A DNA stretch of 64,000 bases, taken from assembly GCA_963942565.1 (NCBI GenBank), contig OZ012690.1:34113363-34177362 (forward strand). Direction: 5' to 3'. This document shows positions 35,265 to 45,440 of the stretch, one piece after another. Origin of the DNA: Maea johnstoni (Eukaryota; Annelida; Polychaeta; Spionida; Magelonidae). Every line of letters starts with the position of its first letter. Within the stretch, counting starts at the first letter, position 1. The translations under genes and the position numbers were made by a program. The notes below the pieces were generated by a model. It did not search any database, was not told the origin of the DNA, and saw only the letters and a program-made list of their open reading frames with translations.

Positions 35265-36045
35265 GTAGGACATCAATTTGAACATACTCCCATCACAAAA
35301 CCTCATTTTATCGTGGCTTTTCCCATTGCAGATGCGAGAGTGAATGTAGAAAACAAATTAGGACTCCTATGAAACGGGAAAAACGAAGAAACGAATAATA
35401 GTTCGTTTAAAAAAGATAATATGACATACACAACAAAGAGGAATAAATAAATTGTAATGAAATATTATGAATTGACACCTGATCATCAGCGAAGAGACAA
35501 CGCAAAAGAGTACTATACAAATAATGCAATTCAATACGATACAATAGAGTGCACTACAAGTGATAGTCTTCCTTACTTCTGACTGCAAAAGTTTACCGTT
35601 TGTGCATATGACAGATGTCTTTCTCATATTTTTTATTTCTGCAGAAAGATGTTTAATCTTTACAGAGCTCTTTTAATAAAGAGATAAATATATAGATAAA
35701 GAGGTCTATGGTCATTAGCAACTGGCTAGTCATAGTAAGCCTCCAAAATAGTAGAAAAAGTGACGATTAATGAAATGCCAACCAGAATCCATACTACACT
35801 TTAATAACAGTATTCACCATTTTCTGCAGGATTCAGCGCGGGAGAAAGTACCAAGCTCCAGCGAGTGCTCGATCCTGGATCTACGCCAGCGCATACGGAA
35901 GAGGTCCGCGTCAATGGCGACAAATTAACTCTGATTATGCACGCTGGGGGCGCCATCATCTCGCAATTCACCTATACCCTGGGTGCCGAGCCAGTAGAGG
36001 ATAAAATAGTGGATGGGCGATTTTGTAAGGTAAATGCAATTAGTA

Positions 36046-36103
<58 letters not shown>

Positions 36104-37121
36104 ATACATACATACAAACATACATACATACATACACACATACATGTATATATACATACATATATATACATACTTACACACATACATACATATATACATA
36201 CATACATAATACATACATACAGACATAGATACAAACATACATACTTACACACATACTTACACACATACTTACATACATATACACACACACATACATACAT
36301 ACATACATACATACATACATACATGCATATGTAAGGAATCTTACAAAATCATATCAATACAAAAATCGAAATTATCACGAATAAAACATACACATAATAG
36401 AAATAAAGAAAAAGGTTTGTAGCTGGATATAAATCTGTGTGCATGATACATACATACATACATACATAATATTATTGTGGTTAAATTGTGGAGAAAGACA
36501 ACAGAATGTATGCATGTATTACTGTTTAGTTGTATATCTACACTCAAAGAAACAAAACTTTCCATACGAACAATACAAAAACTATTAACCAAGTAATCTA
36601 TATGGTGCACTAAAATAAGGCAATCACTCCAATAATCGAGACCTTGAAAGCATTCTTCACTCCGGGAATCAAAACCTTGAATGTAGTCTTGTCGGCAATA
36701 TCATCCGTAAACTGTGAACGGAAATCAAGAAGATGAAAGCCTCTTAATTAGATCAAGAAATGCGATGGTTTGACAAAAATTCTCTCTTCTTGTCAACGCT
36801 TTGATGGGTGATATGGCGTGGGATGTAAAGAGAATGCCTCGTTAACGCCAAATAATTCTTTCCGTACATGCATTTCTTTTTAGACAAATGTTTACAAAGA
36901 TGGCAACGCTTTTTGCCTTAAAAAGCAAGGTGACAACTGGATCTCAATAGCCAGAGTGGAGCTCGTGGGAGAGCAGATGGTTGTGGTGAGTGCCCCTCAA
37001 TAAGCTCCCTTGAAAAGCATTTCGTGATGGCCGCCGAATACGTCTATTTTGGTTACTGTCCGTAATCTTAAGGATACGTATATGTTATGTTATTAATAAT
37101 GCTTTTTTATATGTATTTTTA

Positions 37122-37203
<82 letters not shown>

Positions 37204-37361
37204 CTAATGTTTCATTATCAGAGAGCGTACGTGTGAGCACATATCTGTTCAAAACGACTTCTTGAGTTCCTCTTCTTCTTCTTCAGACGCTGACTGCCAA
37301 CCCTAGTGTACCCGGCGGGGGTGTGTGTGTGAGAACCTACAAGAGAGTTGCTGCAGTTTAG
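35192..37361 (+). CDS. fatty-acid-binding protein family (iLBP), four exons
   Basis: Exons 35192-35264, 35830-36029, 36884-36985 and 37287-37361 join in frame to 450 bp, 149 residues plus TAG. Intron positions and phases (1, 0, 0) and the 102-bp third exon are the classic four-exon layout of FABP/CRABP/CRBP genes. The N-terminus has the family pattern GNWDVVKSDNMDGYLRGIG. Arg115 (IARVEL) and the C-terminal Arg141-x-Tyr143 (VRTYKR) match the residues that hold the ligand carboxylate in FABPs. The protein should be a cytosolic ten-stranded barrel carrying a fatty acid or retinoid. It is longer than the usual 132 or so residues, partly from a loop around LDPGSTPAHTEE. Which iLBP subgroup it belongs to cannot be settled by eye. 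No damage is seen, so it looks functional. Confidence 0.93.
35830..36029 (+). CDS. FABP exon 2
   Basis: The acceptor is TTTCTGCAG and the donor is GTAAAT; 200 bp, phase 1 in, phase 0 out. It encodes residues 26-91, including VRVNGDKLTLIMH and FTYTLGAEPVEDKIVDGR, which match the strand and turn pattern of the family. Confidence 0.92.
36048..36325. repeat. (TG)n then (TACA)n microsatellite in FABP intron 2
   Basis: The TG tract at 36048-36099 runs into TACA/CATA units to 36325, starting only 19 bp after the exon 2 donor. The cysteine-valine and histidine-threonine ORFs are artefacts. Confidence 0.97.
36884..36985 (+). CDS. FABP exon 3
   Basis: 102 bp between CTTTTTAG and GTGAGT, phase 0 at both ends, the standard length for this exon. 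It encodes TNVYKDGNAFCLKKQGDNWI then SIARVELVGEQMVV; the arginine in IARVEL matches the ligand-contact arginine of FABPs. It is too short to appear as a long ORF. Confidence 0.92.
37127..37202. repeat. (TA)n microsatellite in FABP intron 3
   Basis: About 37 TA units inside the 301-bp third intron. Confidence 0.97.
37287..37361 (+). CDS. FABP exon 4
   Basis: The acceptor is TTCTTCAG after a CTT-rich tract. It encodes TLTANPSVPGGGVCVRTYKR then VAAV and TAG. VCVRTYKR is the C-terminal family signature with the Arg-x-Tyr pair. Confidence 0.92.
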   Translation, partial: TLTANPSVPGGGVCVRTYKRVAAV

Positions 37362-37985
37362 ATTATTAATACCTAATTAAGTACGTTATTGTAGAATGTA
37401 GTAGTCTGTAGCGTTAGTTTGGATGGCTGGGGTTCAACCACGCATGCACGAACTGAAATCTCAGTGCCTTCCATGAGAATATGTGACGGTGAAGTCACGT
37501 GGTTCGTTTTTAATAACCCTAACCCTGATCCTAACCCTAGGGTAACACAATATCATTGGCCACACATTCGCACCGTACATACCTATATAGGCATTTAGGC
37601 AAACGCATATTATTGGAGGTATCGATATATCTCAAAAGCCTATATTCTTTCCCAAGATGCACGATGCAATGTTTGTGTTATTCAAATAGATGTGTAGGCT
37701 TTATTATAAGCACATAAGGTAGTTATCATCTTTACAGTGTAGAGCTCATAGCAGTTTACGCCTTAAAATGCTTTCTTTTCATAATTGATATTTTTATCAA
37801 TCAATCGTATGCCAATATCTGTCATACATATTTGTCTTTTATAATTTAGTAGCTCAAAGAGGAACATATAGATTCACAGTATTCTTAAGATGATTTTTGT
37901 ATTGTATTATATCGATGATTGGTAAAACATTAGCCTTTAAGATTTAAAAGATACTATTTTTTATGAAATGTATAAAGAAATATTG

Positions 37986-37991
37986 AATAAA
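37986..37991 (+). terminator. candidate poly(A) signal of the FABP gene
   Basis: AATAAA, 625 bp after the stop codon. It is one of several possible hexamers. Confidence 0.35.
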
Positions 37992-38364
37992 ATGTGCTCG
38001 AACGTATACATTGAGTTAACCGTGTGATTTTCTTTCTTCCTGTCTATCTATCTACATACTTGTCTATCTATCTACCTGTGTGTGTCTTTCTATATGTGTA
38101 CTGGTACGTGTGCATGCTTAAGAGGACAGTATCTAAGTATATTGTATATAAGAGCACTTATAATTAGTGTTCCCATTTATACTTTGGGGTCACTCAACTA
38201 CCAATGGCATAAGAGTCTGTTGATCATAGGACTATAATAAACAAGGGATTTAGAGTCCTTAACTGTCCTGGAGTTCAGGATGCGTGGACTCACCCACGCG
38301 GACATCCACATTTCAGGGCGAACTCATGAGCTCGGAAGGTCATTGGTGCAGTGTCTTTAAGTGT

Positions 38365-38460
38365 CCGCCATTTTGTTCCGCCATTTTAAAACGAACGCAA
38401 AGCCCTCTTTTGTAAGCCACGCTGAATTCCGCACGATCTTGCATTCTAGCATGACGTCAG
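38365..38460. promoter_or_regulatory. promoter-like cluster: two CGCCATTTT motifs and a CRE
   Basis: CCGCCATTTTG and CCGCCATTTTA (YY1-like) are followed by a palindromic TGACGTCA at 38452-38459, in a locally CpG-richer stretch. No coding exon was identified on either side, so its target, if any, is unknown. Confidence 0.25.
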
Positions 38461-38831
38461 TACATGGGACCTACTCCCGCTACAATCAGTCGAACTGGTT
38501 CTGGGGTTCTGTTGGCTAGATCTGACTTGCGGGGAACCAACTCAAACTGATCAGTCAATAAATTGTTAGAACCAGTCTCAACTCTTTGTTACTATAAAAG
38601 GGCAAATAATTTGCACTTCCAAAAAGCGCAAAGGCTGGGTGACAACCTTCTACGCATCTTTGAATATAAAATCTCACAGCAAAAAAAATATGAAATGTTA
38701 TGCACATTCTGTCGCATTTTATTTTTATGCCAAGGCATTTTTTACTCCACTGCGTAACCATAATCTTGTTTGCGTTTTGTAAAGTTTGTTTATCATGATA
38801 TGATGAATCCTATTTTCTATGCATAGTTATA

Positions 38832-38870
38832 GTCAATAAATATACATACATACATATTTCCTACGCGGAA
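38832..38870 (+). mobile_element. retroposon 3' end GTCAATAAA with (TACA)n tail
   Basis: GTCAATAAA at 38832-38840 is followed at once by TACA repeats. It is the same terminal block as at 40751, 44709, 48256 and 54611. Confidence 0.5.
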
Positions 38871-39426
38871 TGCAGTCCTAAATATGTAGCTGATTGTTTT
38901 CAATGCAAAGAAAAAGGTTTTGAAATGTCAATGTTTTTCGGACGTCAATCACAATAAACGCATGTGTTAAAAGCAAGCTAAACAAGATTAAAGCCAGAGC
39001 CTTCCTAGGTAAAGGCATATGTTAATCATAAAGCTTCCGCTCGGCCTATGCCTCTGGAAGTACAAATTATTCCATTCATTCACGATATAACCTTATCGAC
39101 TGATGGCGTCATCTATTGGGAAGAATCTTAGTCCCTTCTTTCGCATATAGATGGCAGTTGGGTCGCGTGGTTTTCCTCGATCAATAGCTTGTCCTGGCCG
39201 TGGGAACTGTGCAGGTTTCTCCATAACTGAAAGTAAATTATAGAAATTACATATCCCGCGGAGAAATGGTCAATAATATTATTTCTGGATGCACACACCC
39301 AGATGAGCTGTATTTTCGATAAACAAGAGCGTTTAGGGGCATTAATCTTTCACAGTGTTGTGGGAAAAAATCACGAAATACTAATACACACACATTCTGG
39401 TAATAATCTCAGTTTTAAAAAGAACG

Positions 39427-39427
<1 letters not shown>

Positions 39428-39496
<69 letters not shown>
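39428..39496. repeat. (TAC)n microsatellite
   Basis: About 23 ACT/TAC units. The poly-tyrosine end of the overlapping ORF is an artefact. Confidence 0.98.
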
Positions 39497-39644
39497 AAGG
39501 TATTCGGTTTACAGTCTTGTATTCACCGAAAGTGCTCACACGACCTTCCTTACCTTGCCGATTTCAATTCCTCGAAGGATATTCCAGAGCAGCTGGCAAC
39601 ATATAGTGCGCAAGCTCTTAACACTGTCATATATAATGCTAGAT

Positions 39645-39780
39645 ACCCATTTTCAGGTGGCTAAACTGAGGCAATATGGAATAAACTGATTTGTCCAAGG
39701 ACAGGCCCAAGTGCCCATGTCAGGATTGAACCAGCGACCTACTGATTACTAGTCCAACAACTTGAACTACTTTGCCCCAC
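39645..39780 (-). mobile_element. tRNA-derived SINE, minus strand
   Basis: Read on the minus strand: a tRNA-like head with CGCTGGTTCAATCCTGA (B box), then GGGCCTGTCCTTGGACAAAT, ATTGCCTCAGTTTAGCCACC and AAATGGGTATC. This body resembles a SINE type widespread in marine invertebrates and is different from the CCAGTGACTTGG family. Confidence 0.55.
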
Positions 39781-40156
39781 AATACAAGAACAGCTGGTTG
39801 GCTTTAATTTACTTCAAAATACTGAAATACCTTTCATGTTCTTTTCTCCTCCTATTCCTTTGAATTCTTCTCAAATGTATTTCTTGTCCAATACATCAGT
39901 GTAAGCGTTGCATGTAGGTTGGCGGTTAAAGTGATTGTCTTGCCTTAATTTCTCCCCAGTCACTGGTGCCACCTGAGCAGACCTGAATTTACCTAAGAAA
40001 ATCCAATTAGTTCCACTTGGAATTGTCGTCGTGATATATGACAATTCTAACTATACCTTTTAAATTATGGACCATTTAAAAAATACTAAAGGTGAGTCAT
40101 TAGTATGTTTAATCAAACCTGTTTGGATGCTATTGGCCACAGTGGAATTAATTGGT

Positions 40157-40386
40157 TTAACCCATTAACACTCAGAGCGGCCAAAACAGGCCTGACAATT
40201 TTAGAAATATTTTTCGAACAAAAACAATTTTTGGAAAATAATTGAAGGAAAAATGTTAGAGATAAGTCAAACAACAACTCTCCTTCAACTATTTTGTGAA
40301 CTTTTGCTTTATTCCAAAGTTATTTTGAAAAGTATGAGAGTAGCAGACGATACTATCTATAGGATCTCTGAGTGTGAATGGGTTAA
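40157..40386. mobile_element. piggyBac-like MITE, best-preserved copy
   Basis: TTAACCCATTAACACTCAGAG at the left and its complement CTCTGAGTGTGAATGGGTTAA at the right are near-perfect inverted ends including the TTAA target. 230 bp, non-coding. It is the reference copy for the family at 1808, 12576 and 19225. Confidence 0.75.
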
Positions 40387-40412
40387 ATAGGTATTTCAAA
40401 TAGCCAGGAGGT

Positions 40413-40605
40413 TGTAATTTGATTTTTCGTTTATCGTCACTTTTTATGTCATGCTGAGGCTTAACCATAACTAGCCACGAGGGAACCTGGATATCTGGGG
40501 AAAATCATCCACTAAAGTCAAGTCACTGGTACATTTCGCACACGCCGGACCGGATTCTAACCGAGACAGCTAGCAGTCATAGAGGTGCACACCGGCCGGA
40601 TCCAC
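40413..40605 (-). mobile_element. tRNA-derived SINE, minus strand
   Basis: On the minus strand: ATGACTGCTAGCTGTCTCGG, GTACCAGTGACTTGAC, GTGGCTAGTTATGG and AGTGACGATAAACGA in the same order as 13555-13756. Confidence 0.65.
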
Positions 40606-40639
40606 CTTAATGCTGACTCTCAAATTGATTACACCACGC

Positions 40640-40790
40640 ATGTTGAAAATGGTCATATATGTACAAACTGAATTAATAATATAGAGTTCTTGTTCACTTA
40701 TGATTTGTATTATTTGTATTTTGATGTATTTTTTATATCATCTTGATATGGTCAATAAATACTATCTACTATCTACTATCTATTGGCAAA
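40640..40790 (+). mobile_element. retroposon 3' end with (CTATCTA)n tail
   Basis: A T-rich stretch ends in GGTCAATAAAT at 40750-40760, followed by CTATCTA repeats. It is probably the 3' end of a non-LTR retroposon. Confidence 0.45.
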
Positions 40791-41224
40791 GTGCTAGGCA
40801 ACTCGGCATTCGCGGCAGACCCCTCAGACAGTGGGAATAACAAATGTCAAACATGCCTGGACTAAAAATGCTGTGACCTATTCTTGATTAGAGAATTGCA
40901 TCTTGACGAATATAACCGTATACAATTTTAACGTATTTGATCAGTTTTTGGTATCATCTGGTAGTTTCCTTGCAATAAAAAAAGGTTAGGAAAAGTCCGC
41001 TAACCTCTCAAATATATTTGAAATGTGCATACAAAACATTTTTTTTGTATGATTTTTAAAGACGTTTCATCATTCTTTTGTCCACTTTCGGACCAACGCA
41101 CAAAAATATGCTTTTAAATCACCTATAGATGAACTGTAGCCTGCCTGTGTGTGGTGCAAAGAATGTCCAGACCGCTCTTTAACAAAACACTCTGTAATTG
41201 GCGTTGCTTTACTCAAAAGATTAC

Positions 41225-41463
41225 AAGGGCAACCCCTTTTGAACTATTATTTTAAATAAGGCGTTATCAAAGGAACCTTTATGCAAAGTTTTCACAAATG
41301 GTAGTGTCATCAGTGAATGAGTACCATAGTTCTTAATTGCATATGACATGGCGTTCCGCAATAACTTTTCAATTGTATGCTCAATGACTCGTACAATATT
41401 TACTGGTCCATTGTCCAAATCAATTATCAACATAAGATTGCTCTCACTTAGATATCGTATCTG
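41225..41463 (-). CDS. unidentified exon-like ORF (possible last exon)
   Basis: On the minus strand a good acceptor (CATATTTCTTTTGCAG) precedes 79 open codons from IRYLSESNLMLIIDLDNGPV to FKIIVQKGLPL and TAA. Composition is protein-like. I do not recognise the product; the stretch from EKLLRNAMSYAIKNYG to FKIIVQ faintly recalls the last helix-strand-helix of a macro domain, but this is weak. The nearest upstream candidate (42185-42317) does not join it in frame with a simple GT donor, so the gene model is incomplete. It could also be a chance ORF. Confidence 0.25.
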
Positions 41464-42184
41464 CAAAAGAAATATGTTCAGTTGACGATAATCGACTAAA
41501 TTCAAAATCCTGATAATCCATTTTTTGAGTCGATGGCATTAAACATTAAAATGTTTGAAGTGAATTTCTCTTCAAGAAAATATTTTTGGGGAAACTCTGG
41601 AAGTGAAATTTCACTTTCATTAGTAACATAGGGTTCGACAGGTATCGATGAATAGTGGTTACCTAGTCTCTTTAGAATGCAAACAGACTCACTCTATAAC
41701 TGTCTATTTAGAGGTAGGACCATGGATATTCAGTGTTTCATAATATTTTCATTAGAGTACCATAAAATAAATGTAAATAATATATGCAATATAACATATA
41801 TGAATCGAATCAAAGGTTTATTGCGTATTGAGTTGAAGGCTGTTCTTTCCCGGTGGACCAGCGTACCAGTTTAAAGTGGTATCTAGTCCAATAACCAAAT
41901 GAAGCTCACGGTTACACACCCAAATATATAGGTCTTGGCCAGACACACCAGTTTCCTCCGCTACCTGCCACTACCTAGTCATGGATTAGCCGTAATGTGG
42001 CAGTAAACGTGACAATAAGTGAAAATTCCAAATAAACTCTATTAGAACCTGCAGAGCCCTCGAACCATGTGGTTAGACTGATAATTAGGTAATCCACTCA
42101 CGCATGTACCCTGCTTTAACCAGTTGAACCCTTACACCATGTGTTTCGAACCAGATGTAATCTCATCCAATACCAGGATATTGC

Positions 42185-42317
42185 TGAGGTATGCACCGAG
42201 TGAACTCTGCGTGCGACCCATCGCAAACAATAGGATTATTCCATGATGAAAGGAAAACTCTTGGCATAACTTCTTTCACAGCCTGCTCATATAAATGACT
42301 CCGAGCAACTAAATTGC
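42185..42317 (-). CDS. unidentified exon-like ORF
   Basis: On the minus strand, after the possible acceptor GTTACACTTGCAG, 44 or more open codons read NLVARSHLYEQAVKEVMPRV then FLSSWNNPIVCDGSHAEFTR and CIPQQYPG, with a GTATTG donor candidate and a stop just beyond. The composition is protein-like, but I cannot name a family. It may belong with the ORF at 41225-41463 through an unseen exon, or be a relic. Confidence 0.25.
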
Positions 42318-42819
42318 CTGCAAGTGTAACATTAAATTCCCGATTTATCATTAAATTGCATTAGTTCATGATTATTTTAGACGATTTTTACTTATTTGAT
42401 GTCATTACCTGCACCATAGGTGTTATTTCGATCATTCACTGGGCAATTGTGGCCATTTCTGCTTTACATTATATAGTTGAACAGAACTAAACGGACCAAA
42501 TCCAAAATGAACATAGTTTTTTCCTACACCTCGAAACTTACATCACTAGCACAGTGACTTTACACTTCAATGTTATAATCCCGACTAGACTCATATTCGA
42601 CTAAATATGCGAAACTTATGCGTATACTCAGATTGAACACAGAATAGTTCGGATATTCCATCACGTGTGTAGATAATTGATGAATTACCTTCATTTGGAA
42701 TAAATGTAGATATAGGCTTTACCCATTCTGGCAATATTTTTATTCCAGTGGGTTGAAGTTTAGGTCATAATCTACTACTTTATACAGGTTCTATGACCCC
42801 TGTCTCCCCATAAGGACTA

Positions 42820-43880
42820 TTATTATATGCCTGCTGCTCATTCTCAAACCTGATTGGTCAATAGCTGGTCATGTGATCACCTGTATCCACTGATATCCCC
42901 TTACAAAATTGATATTGCACTCATTTTGAGTGCAATCTAATGTTTACATCACTGTCTCACTTCACACCCATTGAAACAAGCCTTGTTTCTTAGTGAAATG
43001 AGAAAAGGAACCAGTAGGGTTCATTGGCTTATTGTAAAATCCATATATGGAATCTAAACCAAATGGAAACACCAGCATGACCATAAATATCACGGTTTCC
43101 TTTTTCTTTTTCTTTAAATAGTCATAATCAAGTGATTATAAATAAATAAAATTGCATTTGCTGTTTTTGTCCTGAATACATTGATGAAAAAACAATCAAA
43201 TATTGTTTAATTTTCCAGATTCCATGTTTTACAATAAATCGAGCCTCACTTTCATTTCAAACAAAGTTCTTCTGCTCAAAGCAGAGAAAAATGGAGGCAG
43301 GACGTTTTGCTGTGCTGTCAGAGGAGGCTGCCACGGACCTCCTGCTGACAAAGGATGCTGCCAACACTAAAAAAGCTAATTTAAGAGCATATAGAACCTT
43401 CAGGAGTTACCTAAATGAAAGGAACTATGACCAAACCAACTTTGAGGAATGGGAGACTGCCGGGCTGGATGAAGTGCTGGCCAAATTATTTCACTGCACC
43501 AGGACCAAATGTGCAGGGACCAAAATAAGCAAGATAATTTTAAAGAGTGTATGAATTTTGGAACAATGCCAAGGGTTCTCAAATGTTTTCACCTGTTTAT
43601 TGATTAATTAATTTATTGACAAATTAATTTTAATGTACAAGTAATCTTATTATGCAGATCGTAAAGTTTAACCAACCAGACATTCCTTTGATTGTTAAAA
43701 TATATTTACTTTGTGGAAATCTATATTGAACAGATGAGAGAGTTCGGTTAGTTATTTTCTTTTGAAAATAAAGTTGAATTTTGTGCATTTTTGTATTTGT
43801 TAACATGTTGACATCCGGGATGGCCCCATGACCAGCTATTGACCAATCAGGTTTGAGAATGAGCAGCAGGCATATAATAA
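42820..43880. mobile_element. DNA element with 54-bp perfect terminal inverted repeats
   Basis: The ends 42820-42873 and 43827-43880 are exact reverse complements; inside the AT-rich tips they read TGCCTGCTGCTCATTCTCAA and GATTGGTCAATAGCTGGTCA. The outermost bases are AT-palindromic, so the target duplication (ATAT or TATA fit) cannot be fixed. The 1061-bp element has one meaningful ORF, at 43291. Identical ends suggest recent activity or gene conversion. A short hairpin at 42913-42936 (ATTGCACTC/GAGTGCAAT) echoes the neighbouring fold-back. Confidence 0.85.
43291..43554 (+). CDS. Crypton/KIAA1958-type N-terminal domain fragment
   Basis: The 87-residue ORF starts MEAGRFAVLSEEAATDLLLT, then KDAANTKKANLRAYRTFRSY, and later LDEVLAKLF. 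The pattern RF.VLSEE...LL..KDA.NTKKA..AY..F..YL...LDEVLAK is that of the N-terminal region shared by Crypton tyrosine-recombinase elements and the host proteins derived from them (KIAA1958, ZMYM2-like, QRICH1-like). The C-terminal part with the catalytic R..H..R..Y residues is absent: the ORF stops where the family usually continues into SIR.G. It is flanked by the 54-bp inverted repeats, which Cryptons lack. It may encode a short DNA-binding peptide or be a captured fragment. Confidence 0.6.
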   Translation: MEAGRFAVLSEEAATDLLLTKDAANTKKANLRAYRTFRSYLNERNYDQTNFEEWETAGLDEVLAKLFHCTRTKCAGTKISKIILKSV

Positions 43881-43885
43881 AACAA

Positions 43886-44022
43886 ATATGGCACTTTGGT
43901 TTCACGCAATATCAATTTTTATTGCACTCTGGAAAATGATATTGCCCTCGGCTAGCGCCTCGGGCAATATCATTTTCCAGAGTGCAATAAAAATTGATAT
44001 CGCGCTCACCAAAGTGCCATAT
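43886..44022. mobile_element. fold-back MITE, ~60-bp arms
   Basis: ATATGGCACTTTGGT at the left and ACCAAAGTGCCATAT at the right open a hairpin. Its inner arms, such as AAAATGATATTGCCC and GGGCAATATCATTTT, are perfect apart from a short unpaired patch. The loop is TCGGCTAGCGCCTC. It starts 6 bp after the 54-bp inverted-repeat element and ends 6 bp before the next MITE. Confidence 0.85.
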
Positions 44023-44027
44023 CTGTA

Positions 44028-44519
44028 CAGTGGAACCTGCCAAATTGAACACCTGTGTACATTGAACACCTGCGTACATTGAACACTTTTTCATGTCCCG
44101 GCAGGCTCCCATTGAAAATCAATGGGAGGCTACCTGGATACATTGAACACCTGTCTATCTTGAACATTGAACACCAAATTTGTTCCCATAGGCCACATTT
44201 AACCTGTCTACTTTGAACATTATGCGCTGATTTGAAACTTTTCACTGAAAATGAGGACAAATGAGATACATCAGAATAACTGTTTTGTTAAGTGATATTT
44301 TTCAAATGCTGAACATGTGACGTTTTTAACTATATGATGAAAGTTAAGTAAAGACATAGTAGATTTTGCAATGAAATGATCAAGTTTCTCTAATTACCCT
44401 TGATTTTGTTTCTATTTCACCCGACCTCCAATTACTCAGAACCTGGATACATTGAACACCTGCGTACATTGAACACTTTTTCATTTCCCGCGAGTGTTCA
44501 ATGTAGACAGGTTCCACTG
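44028..44519. mobile_element. pogo/Tigger-like MITE (TA-flanked)
   Basis: The ends CAGTGGAACCTG and CAGGTTCCACTG are perfect inverted repeats flanked by TA. The terminal parts are built of repeated ACATTGAACACCTG blocks. The ends resemble pogo/Tigger elements of the Tc1/mariner superfamily. 492 bp; no transposase. Confidence 0.8.
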
Positions 44520-44708
44520 TATATGATTAATCAAATGCCCCCATAAGCCTATGTTTAAATAGTTATATTATTACTTTTTGTTTATTTTGGGCCTTTTGAC
44601 ATTGCCCATCTATCTATCTTACGTTCATCTGGTGTTTTTTGTTTATATACACCATGATTTTCTTATTTGTATTTATTTTGGCTTCATGATTTTGTAGAAC
44701 TACCTACA

Positions 44709-44717
44709 GTCAATAAA

Positions 44718-44809
<92 letters not shown>
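44709..44809 (+). repeat. GTCAATAAA end followed by (TA)n
   Basis: GTCAATAAAG at 44709-44718 is followed directly by about 45 TA units. The T-rich sequence before it (from about 44560) looks like a retroposon 3' region. The tyrosine-isoleucine ORFs are artefacts. Confidence 0.75.
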
Positions 44810-44811
<2 letters not shown>

Positions 44812-45339
44812 CCATATTCCAAGTAAACATTTTAAGAACGTTTGAGGCGTTTGTTTTACTTTTGTTTTTGTTACACAGATCTATCCACCCAGTTATAACT
44901 ATCAAACGCTTCCCGAGACTGACAGTAAAAAGCCGCATTGTCATCAGCAATTTTTGAAATTCAAAGGTATCACGTCAGACGAGCACCTGCTTTTTGAACA
45001 CAAAGATGTCATTTCATTTCGTAAAATCAATTCATTTTTTGGTCAAACATTTTGTATAACCCGAGAATTTCAGTTTACAGACTGATGTGATATAAAATGA
45101 CGGTGTTACTTCAAAAAATGTCATTTTATGACTTAGCAGAGCAGGTGTTTCCACGTGGCTGTCACTAGTGATACTGAAGGGTAAATCATACTTGAAGACA
45201 TCAGACCAACGATATCGTCTCCACGCATTTCCACCTGGAGTCTCAGCGCTTATGGCTTGTCAACTTGGAGTATAACCCATCACGTCGCATGCAGAATCAC
45301 CATACGACAGCCCTCCACAATGTTCTACATTTGTATAGC

Positions 45340-45440
45340 AACCAGGACAACCCGATAATCGGGATCCAGCGGAGACTCGAACGTGCGACATCCCGCTTGG
45401 AAGCCAGGTATTCTAACTTCGAGGCAGCGTCAGATAATGC
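45340..45440 (-). mobile_element. tRNA-like relic or SINE head, minus strand
   Basis: On the minus strand CTGCCTCGAAGTTAGAATAC is A-box-like and CACGTTCGAGTCTCCGC is B-box-like, about 45 bp apart as in a tRNA. No complete cloverleaf could be drawn. It accounts for the plus-strand ORF at 45265-45447. Confidence 0.35.

Noticed and set aside
35925-36334. Cysteine-valine and histidine-threonine ORFs
   Set aside because: Translations of the TG/TACA microsatellite in FABP intron 2, except for the true exon 2 portion.
37518-37542. Telomere-like AACCCTAACCCT stretch
   Set aside because: Only about three imperfect units; too short for a telomeric tract and common by chance.
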